Of a DNA stretch of 64,000 nt, positions 56,625 through 64,000 are shown in pieces. Source of the DNA: Candidatus Anammoxibacter sp. (GTDB lineage: Bacteria; Planctomycetota; Brocadiia; Brocadiales; Anammoxibacteraceae); NCBI GenBank assembly GCA_021777105.1, contig JAIQZQ010000070.1:1-64000 (forward strand). Reading direction: 5' to 3'. The notes under the pieces are model-generated. The model saw only the letters and a program-made list of their open reading frames with translations, made no database searches and had not been told where the DNA came from. The position numbers were made by a program, and so were the translations under genes. Within the stretch, counting starts at the first letter, position 1, and each line of letters starts with the position of its first letter.

Positions 56625-56861
56625 TTAAATCCTGTCCCATTCTAATGGTTCTCTATCTGGAACTTTCTTCAGTACTTTATCAAAATCGGAGCGTTTTCCT
56701 TTTTTTGCTCTGGACTTTAAGTAATCAACCGTAAGTATTGCCGATAATTTCTCTCCTGCGGCAGAGCTTATAAACTGATTTATTGAGACGCCATCCTTTT
56801 TAGCAACTTCTCGTATTTTCTGATGCAACGAATCAGGTAGTCTTACTGTAATTGAACTCAT
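56625..56861 (-). CDS. Ribbon-helix-helix antitoxin
   Basis: The 78-residue protein begins MSSITVRLPDSLHQKIREVAKKDGVS, a classic CopG/ribbon-helix-helix opening, with a helical tail ending PLEWDRI. It follows the PIN toxin gene by two bases. It would bind the toxin and repress the operon. It most resembles the orphan gene at 22611. Confidence 0.82.
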   Translation of the reverse strand: MSSITVRLPDSLHQKIREVAKKDGVSINQFISSAAGEKLSAILTVDYLKSRAKKGKRSDFDKVLKKVPDREPLEWDRI

Positions 56862-56863
56862 AA

Positions 56864-57277
56864 TTAGCCCTCTCTTCTTTTTAAATAATATCCCGGTAAC
56901 ATTGCTTCTATTCCAAATCTCTCTATTCCTTCAAAATCTTTAATATTATGTGTTATAATTATCTCCGATTGTGACGCAACCGCAGCTTCAAGAACCATAT
57001 CATCTTTCGGGTCTTTTAAAAATAATCTCCATAAAAAGAATATATCCTGTAAATACGCTTTTTTACAAAAAAAATCAAGAAAACCCTTTATTTCATTCTC
57101 TGCTATAACATTTGATAGCGGAGGCCTCCTTAGAATATCAGAATATTCTTCATATAATGATACTGTTAACACAGGATTGATTTTATCATTTCGCGCATCT
57201 TTTAAAATCTGATACGATGCGCCTTTATCGGAATATAGGCCTGCATAAATAATATTTGAATCTTGAACAATTTTCAT
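56864..57277 (-). CDS. PIN-domain toxin (COG1569-type)
   Basis: The ATG at 57277 opens MKIVQDSNIIYAGLYSDKG, with the first PIN acidic residue at Asp6; a longer start at 57316 adds a poor extension. The 137-residue protein carries the further acidic cluster KDPKDDMVLEAAVASQS and the ending ITHNIKDFEG. PIN toxins are Mg2+-dependent RNases. Here the toxin gene precedes its antitoxin, the reverse of the common order. The pair is inserted between ynfA and the block 2 HD-GYP gene. Confidence 0.82.
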   Translation of the reverse strand: MKIVQDSNIIYAGLYSDKGASYQILKDARNDKINPVLTVSLYEEYSDILRRPPLSNVIAENEIKGFLDFFCKKAYLQDIFFLWRLFLKDPKDDMVLEAAVASQSEIIITHNIKDFEGIERFGIEAMLPGYYLKRREG

Positions 57278-57488
57278 GGTTACATAAATATAAGCATATG
57301 CACTAAGCCTTTTCAAGATATATTTATATAATGTACAGGTAAGAAATTCCTGATTTATGGCAAACGGCCCGGCAATGGTTTTTCTATTTTAAAAACAACT
57401 TTATCCTTGCAAATCTTCCACGGCGTGGCATAAATACAAGGATGATTAAAAGGGGAATTTTAGACGATTAAAGAAATGAAATTCGATA

Positions 57489-58790
57489 TTAAGATTGTAT
57501 TGATTTTGATGAAACGCATATATCATATTTTTTGCCCTCGGATTTTTCAAAATGAATAATGCTTTTGATATGAGTTTTGTTAACCGTTACGCCTTCATGT
57601 ATTAGTAAAAGGCCTTTCCCAGTTAAAATATCTTTTGACAAGACCATGCCGGCCTTCAATTCTGAAGACGATATTCTGAACTCAGGTTTTTCTTCAATTT
57701 TCCTTTGCATTGCGGGAAGGATTTGGACAAATACAGCGACTATCTTAGGCTCATATCTCTTGCCGCTATTCTCCACAATAAAATGTCTTGCTTCATCGCT
57801 TGTAAACATTGAAGGCATAAGCGTGCCGTTCATCAAGGCCTCATAGTCGCTTGCAATTGATATTATCCTTGAACAGATCGGAATTTGTTCACCGGAAAGG
57901 TTATCCGGGTACCCTTCTCCATCCCATCTTTCATGATGATGCCGCACTATAACGCTAACATCATGAAGGTTCTCTATTGAATCAAGCATTGCTTGCCCTA
58001 TTATTGGATGTTTATTATATTCAATCCTCTCTAAAGAATTCATACTATCAAACGCTTTATTCAATAAATTGTCATTAATCCCTACTAAACCTATATCGTG
58101 CAACAAAGCCGCTATTTTTAATTGTATCTTTTCTTTTTCTGAAATGTTAAATTTATTAGCAAATGCCACAGCCAATTTCGATGTGTTTTTAAAACTTAAT
58201 GACGCGGCCCCCTTTTTCATGCTAATAATATTTGACAATATCATTACCGTGTTCATGAAACTTTTATTAATGTTGTCATGTAATATTTTCAGCTTATTAT
58301 ACATGTCGCGTAATTCTTTTGTCTGCTCGTCCACCTTCTCTTCAAGATTGGCGTTAAGATCTTTTAACTCAATGTTTTGTTTTTTTGTTAATTTTAATAA
58401 TCGTTCGTTCTCTTTCCTTAACCGTCCAAATTCAAGAGCTCCGCGAATAGTCGCTTTTAACTCGTTATTGTCCCATGGTTTTGCAATATATCGGTAGACC
58501 TCGCCTTTATTTATAGAATCGACGGCCGCATTTATATCAGCATATCCGGTTAACACGATTCGCACGGAATTAGGCGAATATTTTATAGATTGTCTTAGAA
58601 ATTCAACGCCATTCATTTCAGGCATTCTTTGATCAGACACTATCAGATCCATAGACTCGTTTTTAAGTATTTCAAGCGCAGCCAGCCCGCTTTCCGCCGT
58701 ATATATTTCAACGTCATCATCAAGAAATATTCTTGTAAGCGCCGCCAAAATGCTTTTTTCATCATCTACAAACATTATTTTTGATTGCAT
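57489..58790 (-). CDS. Response regulator with HD-GYP domain (block 2)
   Basis: 433 residues, co-linear with 44649-45950 and nearly identical over long stretches, with HD at ALLHDIG and RHHHERWDGEGYP. The receiver has the standard QRMPEM. The leader around the start (GCATGATCTATAATTCTCCTT on the plus strand) is also conserved, showing the duplication included upstream DNA. Confidence 0.88.
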   Translation of the reverse strand: MQSKIMFVDDEKSILAALTRIFLDDDVEIYTAESGLAALEILKNESMDLIVSDQRMPEMNGVEFLRQSIKYSPNSVRIVLTGYADINAAVDSINKGEVYRYIAKPWDNNELKATIRGALEFGRLRKENERLLKLTKKQNIELKDLNANLEEKVDEQTKELRDMYNKLKILHDNINKSFMNTVMILSNIISMKKGAASLSFKNTSKLAVAFANKFNISEKEKIQLKIAALLHDIGLVGINDNLLNKAFDSMNSLERIEYNKHPIIGQAMLDSIENLHDVSVIVRHHHERWDGEGYPDNLSGEQIPICSRIISIASDYEALMNGTLMPSMFTSDEARHFIVENSGKRYEPKIVAVFVQILPAMQRKIEEKPEFRISSSELKAGMVLSKDILTGKGLLLIHEGVTVNKTHIKSIIHFEKSEGKKYDICVSSKSIQS

Positions 58791-58881
58791 GATCTATAAT
58801 TCTCCTTGCGTTCCGTGATCTGGCCTTGACTATTTCTTCACATATTAAATAAACATTCATTTTTGTAAAATTAACAACTTA

Positions 58882-59004
58882 CTACCCAGTCCAACACATA
58901 TGATACCATTATGTTTTCCCGATTCTTATCACCCTCCCCTAACCCCTCCCATCAAGGGAGGGGAAGTTAAAGGAAAGAACTTAAATCCAATATAGTAGCT
59001 TTGT
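58882..59004. repeat. Dispersed repeat CTACC...CATATGATACCATTAT, empty copy
   Basis: It aligns end to end with 29511-29691 minus the 54-base insertion. It lies between the block 2 HD-GYP gene and the receiver-kinase gene. Confidence 0.75.
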
Positions 59005-59023
59005 TTTTGTCCTAAGGGTTCAC

Positions 59024-60229
59024 TCAAATCTTAAATTTAATTTTAAAGGAAGAGCCTTTGCCTTCCCGGCTTTCAACCCAAATGCTTCCATTCTGCGCTT
59101 TAACGGCTGTTTTACAAAACGCAAGACCAAGCCCAACTCCGCTACGTTTTCTTTCAGGGCAATCATCTATTTGAAAAAAACGCTCAAATATGTCCTCTTT
59201 ATGCTTCTCAGGTATTCCTGGGCCATCATCACTTACGCAAATAATCACACTATCCTTCTGTTTCTTAGCGGATATTTTTATATAGCTTTTTGAATATTTC
59301 AAACTATTGTTTACAAGATTTTCCAAAATCCTGGGCATTAAGGCTTTATCCGCGTTTGCTATTATTTCATTTGAATCACAATCAACAGATAAAGAAATGC
59401 GTTTTTTCTCAGCTTGAGGAATATACTCATTTGAAATATCATTAATAAGCTGAGCAATGTTTATTGATTTAAGCGAAACATTAATCTCCTCCGACTCAAG
59501 TTTAGAAACATAAAGAATGCTATTAAGCAAAACCACCATTCTCTCAATTGTTTCTAAAATTATAGATATAGTTTTATTTGCAGTGTCGTTTATACGAGAC
59601 TCCAAAAGTTGAACACACCCTTTAATAATGCCTAATGGATTGCGAAGATCATGAACAATCATGTGACACATTGTATCGCGAGCTTTTTCCGCTTTTTTTA
59701 AGGCCTCATAATTTGTTGTTAGCTCTTTATGCAACTTTTTTTGTAAATTGCATAGATTTATATGTAATTTTACTTTTTCTCCAAGCTCTTTATTAAGGGC
59801 TTTTAATTCAATGTTTTGTCTCTCTGTTAATTTGAGAAGATTACAATTATCTTCTCTTAATTTCTTAAGTTCGAAAGCAAGTTTTATAGTATTTTTTAAT
59901 TCATGGTTATTCCATGGTTTTTCAATATATCTAAAAATCTCGCATCTATTTATAGAGTCAACGGTCGCCTTGTTATCTGAATACCCGGTAATCAATATCC
60001 TTATAATATCAGGAAAAGACTTTTTAACATGCTCCAGAAGTTCAATACCGCACATTTCCGGCATCCTTTGGTCGGAAACAACAACATCTATACTCTCCTT
60101 CTTTAACAGATCTAACGCTTCAGCTCCGCTTGAAGCTGTATAGACCAAGCAGTTATAATCAATAAACAACCTTTTAAAAGATGATAGCATCTCTTTTTCG
60201 TCATCAACAAACAATATTTTGCCGGTCAT
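59024..60229 (-). CDS. Receiver-histidine kinase hybrid, block 2 only
   Basis: The 401-residue protein has a receiver (D9/D10, D53 in VSDQRMPEMC, Lys104), a coiled coil, HisKA with His193 in MIVHDLRNPLG, and an ATPase domain (SDDGPGIPEKHKEDIF, GVGLGLAFCKTAV). It is soluble. The block 1 array has no counterpart, so this gene was gained in block 2 or lost from block 1. The H-box type (HDLRNPL) differs from its HEINNP neighbours, which suggests a separate origin. Confidence 0.88.
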   Translation of the reverse strand: MTGKILFVDDEKEMLSSFKRLFIDYNCLVYTASSGAEALDLLKKESIDVVVSDQRMPEMCGIELLEHVKKSFPDIIRILITGYSDNKATVDSINRCEIFRYIEKPWNNHELKNTIKLAFELKKLREDNCNLLKLTERQNIELKALNKELGEKVKLHINLCNLQKKLHKELTTNYEALKKAEKARDTMCHMIVHDLRNPLGIIKGCVQLLESRINDTANKTISIILETIERMVVLLNSILYVSKLESEEINVSLKSINIAQLINDISNEYIPQAEKKRISLSVDCDSNEIIANADKALMPRILENLVNNSLKYSKSYIKISAKKQKDSVIICVSDDGPGIPEKHKEDIFERFFQIDDCPERKRSGVGLGLAFCKTAVKAQNGSIWVESREGKGSSFKIKFKI

Positions 60230-60315
60230 TGTTTATGCCTTTCAAAAAAGACGTGAATATTTAGAAAAGATTATTGTCAAAATCCGCCAATAATTTACGA
60301 ATATCCGATATAAAC

Positions 60316-60792
60316 CTACTTTGCGCCTAATAGTTTAACTAACTTATTATTTAATTCTGTTAATTCTTTATTTTTTTTCATAAGTTCAACTGTAAGTTCT
60401 TCATTTTTTTTAACGAGGAAGTAACGTTCTATTGCATTTAAAATAGTTACTTTTAACTCATTATCATCCCATGGTTTAGGGATAAATTTATAAATATGCC
60501 CTTCATTTATTGCGGAAAGTATTGAATCGGCGTCAGCATAACCCGAAAGCACGATTCTAACTGTCTTGGGATATAACTGAAACACTTCCTTTAGGAACTC
60601 AGCCCCGTTCATAACAGGCATACGATAATCAGATATTATTATTTGAGCATCCTCTTTTTCAAGGAGATTAAGGCCTTCCTTGCCTGATGTGGCGGTAAGA
60701 ATAGTATATTCACAATCAAGAAATAGCCGTATAAGCGATTTAAGCACATTTCGCTCATCATCAACACATAATATTGTAATATTTTCATCCAT
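60316..60792 (-). CDS. Stand-alone receiver protein (block 2)
   Basis: 158 residues, paralog of 46111-46590, with the same CVDDE, ISDYRMPVM and KPWDD motifs and the tail KNEELTVELMKKNKEL. It follows the PAS kinase at a spacing similar to that in block 1. Confidence 0.87.
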   Translation of the reverse strand: MDENITILCVDDERNVLKSLIRLFLDCEYTILTATSGKEGLNLLEKEDAQIIISDYRMPVMNGAEFLKEVFQLYPKTVRIVLSGYADADSILSAINEGHIYKFIPKPWDDNELKVTILNAIERYFLVKKNEELTVELMKKNKELTELNNKLVKLLGAK

Positions 60793-60849
60793 AATTAAGC
60801 CTGAAATTTGAAAATGATTATAGATATATAAATAGTGATAAAATTTGTT

Positions 60850-62112
60850 TTAATTTACAACCGGAATCTTGATTGTAAATTTTGTCCCTTTGCCGACCAC
60901 GCTGTTTACATTTATCTCTCCTTTATGCTTCTTAATAATATCAAATGCAATGCTTAAGCCAAGCCCGGTTCCCATTCCAACATCTTTTGTAGTAAAAAAA
61001 GGCTCAAACAATCTATTAAGATTCTTTTCCGGAATCCCGCAACCTGTGTCGTAAATTGAAATAAAAATATAGTTCTCTTTATCCCAGGTTTTTATTACAA
61101 TTTCGCCTTTTTCATTAATTGCATGCGAAGCATTTATTAAAAGGTTCATAAAAACCTGGTTTAATTGTCCGGGGTTGCACTTTGTCAAAGGTATATCGCT
61201 ATACTCTTTTTTCAAAGTCACTTTGTATTTTAATTCATTCCACACTATATTTATGGTGGTATCTAATCCATCGTTTATATTTGACAATTTATATTCCTCT
61301 TCGTCAATGTGCGAAAAACTTTTTAGATCCTGCACTATTTTTTTTACCCTATAGGCGCCCTCAACAGACTCTTTAACAAGATTTACAATATCTTCCAGAA
61401 TAAAATCAATCTTAAGCTCCCGTTTTTTATCTTTCAAATTGCTAAATTTTAATTTAAGCGCATCTTTAGCATGATTTGACACGCTCTCAATCACATTCGA
61501 TTGTTCATTTAAAAACTCAACTATCTTAGAGCTATATTTATTTAATGAAGAAAGGTTGCTCATAATAAAACCTATTGGATTATTTATTTCATGGGCTATG
61601 CCGGCGGCTAGCTGCCCTATAGAAGCCATTTTTTCCTGTTGTAAAATCTGAGATTGAGCCTCTTTTAGTTTATTATACGCTTTGTTTAATTCAATATTCT
61701 TATCTTCAACCTCTTCCCTTAAGCGCCTTAATGTTGTAACATTATGCAGATATAAAACCTTGCCAAAAACAATATCTTTGGTGTTTTTTACAGAGCATGA
61801 GTCTATATGAAATCTTTCACCGCTTGAGTGAATAATATCTATATGTTTTTCGCCATGTGTTTCTTTTGTAAAACCATATTGTTTGAATATATTCTTCCAA
61901 TTTTGGCCTAAAATTTTGTTAAAAGGTTCGCCTGTTAACTTTATTAATTTTTTATTGCATCTCAGAATATTGCCGTCTAAATCTGTTAAAATGAAAATGT
62001 CATTAATACAATCCACGCTTTGTTCCCATTCGATTTTGGCCTTTTGCACTTCTTTATAAACCGTTGATAGCATTTCATATTTTTTAGTGTCGGTTAAATT
62101 ATCAGATTCCAT
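60850..62112 (-). CDS. PAS histidine kinase (block 2, intact copy)
   Basis: The 420-residue soluble kinase has a PAS domain (IDDxF-type: INDIFILTDLDGNILRCNK near 36-54), a coiled coil, HisKA with His174 in GIAHEINNPIGF and an ATPase domain with GMGTGLGLSIAFD. It gives the full-length reference for the frameshifted copy in block 1, where the same positions are split at 47221. Confidence 0.88.
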   Translation of the reverse strand: MESDNLTDTKKYEMLSTVYKEVQKAKIEWEQSVDCINDIFILTDLDGNILRCNKKLIKLTGEPFNKILGQNWKNIFKQYGFTKETHGEKHIDIIHSSGERFHIDSCSVKNTKDIVFGKVLYLHNVTTLRRLREEVEDKNIELNKAYNKLKEAQSQILQQEKMASIGQLAAGIAHEINNPIGFIMSNLSSLNKYSSKIVEFLNEQSNVIESVSNHAKDALKLKFSNLKDKKRELKIDFILEDIVNLVKESVEGAYRVKKIVQDLKSFSHIDEEEYKLSNINDGLDTTINIVWNELKYKVTLKKEYSDIPLTKCNPGQLNQVFMNLLINASHAINEKGEIVIKTWDKENYIFISIYDTGCGIPEKNLNRLFEPFFTTKDVGMGTGLGLSIAFDIIKKHKGEINVNSVVGKGTKFTIKIPVVN

Positions 62113-62146
62113 GCTTTTCTCCTTATAGTATGCGCAATATAGATGT

Positions 62147-63841
62147 TTAAACTCCTATATCCGGGTCACAAATTGTTTCAACCGGCAAACTAATAGTAAA
62201 TGTTGTCCCTTTGCCTACTTTACTTTCGACTTCTAATTTTCCGTCATGTTTTTTTATAATATCATAAGAGATACTCATGCCCAGTCCGGTGCCTTTTCCA
62301 ATCTCTTTGGTTGTAAAAAAAGGATCGAAGATTTTAGTGAGATTTTTACCGGAAATACCGCATCCCGTATCCGATATAGACACAAAAACAAAGCTATCCT
62401 CAAGCCACGATTTTATTGTTATTACCCCTTTCTCATCAATTGAATCCGCGGCGTTAATAAGAATATTCATGAACACCTGATTTAACTGTTGAGGGTTGCA
62501 TTTAGCGGCGGGAACATTGCCTAACTCCTTATCAACGGTCGCTTTATATTTAATCTCATTCCATACAATATTCAATGTGCTTTTAACACACTCATTTATA
62601 TTTGATATTTTTAGTTCTTCCTCGCTTGGGCGGGCAAAACTTTTTAAATCCTGCACTATTTTAGTTACACGTCCGGCGCCTTCCATGGTTTCTCTAATTA
62701 AATTCTCCGTATCACTAAGCACAAAATCGAGTTTGAGCTGATTGCGTTTTTCAATTATATTCTCCCGGGATTGGCTATCAATTTCAGACGTTAAAGACGA
62801 CTCCGTCAGACTAATAAACTCCTCAAGTTTTTTAAAGTAACGCCCAAGAGTGTCAACATTGCTTGATATAAAGCCCATTGGATTATTAATTTCATGCGCA
62901 ACACCGGCCGCCAACTGGCCTATGCCGGCCAATTTCTCCTGTTGCAATGCCATTGCCTGAGAAATTTTTAAATCATCATATGTTTTTTGTAATTCTTTAT
63001 TAGAGGCTTCAACCTTTTTCATTTCAGCAATTAGCTTTGTTTCAAGTTTTTTCCTTTCTGTTATATCTCGAATAATCGATGTAAAATACCTCCTCTTGCC
63101 TATACTCCAGGTTGATATTGTGAGTTCAACCGGAAACTCAACCTCATTTTTTTTTAGTCCTACAAGCTCAAGAGTTTGCCCTAAAACCTTAACTTTTCCG
63201 GTTTTGTTATAACGATCAATACCTTTAATATGTTTTTCTCTAAACCGTTCAGGCATAATTATTGTAACAGGTTTGCCAAGGGCCTCTCCTGAAGTAAATC
63301 CAAATATGTTTTTTGCTCCATTATTCCAATAAGTAATAATTCCGTGTTCATCAACAGTAACAATAGCGTCGGTCGCAGTCTCGGTTACAGAACGAAACCG
63401 TTTTACGCTCAGCCGCAGAGCATTCACAGCTTTCTCTTTTTCTTTGACAAGCCCCCACTTTATCATTGCTCTGCCGCAAATCCTGGGCAAGGCGGCTATT
63501 GCCGATTCAGACTTTGCCACATAATCCACGGCCCCTTTTTCAATAGCTTCCACAGCAATTTTGTCATCCTCATAATCGCTTGTTAAAATAACCGGAAATT
63601 CTATATAACTTCGCATCTCATTTAAAATTTCAAGCCCTTTGCCGTCTTTCAGCAAATAATTAACAATTGCTAAATCAGGACTAAATTCTGATAAAACGGC
63701 TCGCATATCTTTAATGCTATTTACGGAATGCGCCACCGCCACTCTACATCTTGCCTTGAGAGAAGCGCATATCTTTTTTAGATCCTGATCGTTCGCTTCC
63801 GCCAGCAATATATTAATAGGTTTAACACCTTTGACATTCAT
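62147..63841 (-). CDS. Pseudo-receiver/PAS hybrid histidine kinase (block 2)
   Basis: 564 residues, co-linear with 47967-49625. The N-terminal receiver again has Asn in place of the phosphoacceptor (LAIVNYLLKDG) and AEA for the acidic pair; PAS, HisKA with VAHEINNPMGF and the ATPase domain (GKGTGLGMSISYD) are intact. Loss of the Asp in both copies means it was lost before the duplication. Confidence 0.88.
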   Translation of the reverse strand: MNVKGVKPINILLAEANDQDLKKICASLKARCRVAVAHSVNSIKDMRAVLSEFSPDLAIVNYLLKDGKGLEILNEMRSYIEFPVILTSDYEDDKIAVEAIEKGAVDYVAKSESAIAALPRICGRAMIKWGLVKEKEKAVNALRLSVKRFRSVTETATDAIVTVDEHGIITYWNNGAKNIFGFTSGEALGKPVTIIMPERFREKHIKGIDRYNKTGKVKVLGQTLELVGLKKNEVEFPVELTISTWSIGKRRYFTSIIRDITERKKLETKLIAEMKKVEASNKELQKTYDDLKISQAMALQQEKLAGIGQLAAGVAHEINNPMGFISSNVDTLGRYFKKLEEFISLTESSLTSEIDSQSRENIIEKRNQLKLDFVLSDTENLIRETMEGAGRVTKIVQDLKSFARPSEEELKISNINECVKSTLNIVWNEIKYKATVDKELGNVPAAKCNPQQLNQVFMNILINAADSIDEKGVITIKSWLEDSFVFVSISDTGCGISGKNLTKIFDPFFTTKEIGKGTGLGMSISYDIIKKHDGKLEVESKVGKGTTFTISLPVETICDPDIGV

Positions 63842-63956
63842 TGTTATATCGCCTTTTTATAATTTTTTTTATTAAAAATACTAGAGCTAAAGGCCCTCAT
63901 ATATAAATGTAGAAAAGATAGATACAAAATTTAATTAAGGATTCGTTTAACAACAA

Positions 63957-64000
63957 CTATAATTTATCAATAAAAGGTATCATCACCACAAATTTCGTCC
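63957..64000 (-). CDS. Tail of a second Cache-type histidine kinase (runs off the right edge)
   Basis: The last 13 codons before the stop at 63957 read TKFVVMIPFIDKL, against RFIVKIPVIDKL at the end of the kinase at 49698-52274. So block 2 continues with the same gene order as block 1. Confidence 0.75.
   Translation of the reverse strand, partial: TKFVVMIPFIDKL

Noticed and set aside
1..64000. tRNA genes
   Set aside because: I looked for T-arm-like GTTCRANNC with matching acceptor stems and found none I could fold. A tRNAscan run would be decisive.

Overview
The window is AT-rich bacterial DNA from a Gram-negative organism: it encodes lipoproteins, a TolC/RND/adaptor metal pump and many membrane-anchored histidine kinases. 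The kinase family with an H-box reading HEINNP, the cobalamin-type radical SAM enzymes, NRPS/PKS genes, CHAT peptidase, YVTN propeller and numerous small palindromic intergenic repeats fit a Desulfobacterota-like or candidate-phylum lineage. No rRNA or universal marker is present, so I do not name a taxon.

Layout. (1) 1-4260: start of a probable glycerol kinase gene leaving the window, an AAA/DUF4143 ATPase, a ComF-like phosphoribosyltransferase and a secreted protein of unknown function. (2) 5138-22500: a secondary-metabolite region with two radical SAM proteins, a one-module NRPS (C-A-T-TE) whose thioesterase nucleophile is Cys, and a KS-ACP-TE polyketide synthase that has lost its AT domain and abuts an O-methyltransferase-like gene. 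Interleaved are a TVP38-type membrane protein, a metallo-beta-lactamase fold protein fused to two cyclic-nucleotide-binding domains, and a receiver protein. Two short 3'-end fossils (of the first radical SAM gene and of the methyltransferase gene) suggest the cluster once held more copies. (3) 22501-32800: accessory DNA with an orphan antitoxin-like gene, a decayed group II intron end, a CHAT peptidase plus small partner (probable biological-conflict module), a damaged nucleotidyltransferase gene with its small partner, an M48/PDZ lipoprotein, an MTA/SAH-nucleosidase-like gene and nested small repeats. (4) 33301-35607: a secreted 14-repeat YVTN propeller protein. (5) 35959-44563: a heavy-metal resistance operon (His-rich exported protein, CzcC, CzcB, CzcA, CDF transporter, YnfA), interrupted by a four-helix-bundle gene flanked by inverted AT-rich repeats. 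(6) 44649-64000, minus strand: two paralogous arrays of two-component genes. Block 1 (44231-54751) is ynfA, REC-HD-GYP, REC, PAS kinase (frameshifted), REC-PAS kinase, Cache kinase, solute-binding protein, REC-HD-GYP. Block 2 (55970 to the window end) repeats the same order with a truncated ynfA, an inserted toxin-antitoxin pair and an extra REC-kinase, and ends in the tail of a second Cache-kinase copy. The arrays look like a multi-kinase phosphorelay feeding stand-alone receivers and HD-GYP (cyclic-di-GMP type) outputs; no receiver here carries a DNA-binding domain.

Intergenic DNA is unusually rich in small dispersed elements: a 118-bp element with 12-bp terminal inverted repeats in two copies, a ~54-bp element seen as an insertion relative to two uninterrupted repeat copies elsewhere in the window, and a family whose ends read CTATTCAGCG. 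I saw no tRNA, rRNA, CRISPR array or intact transposase gene.
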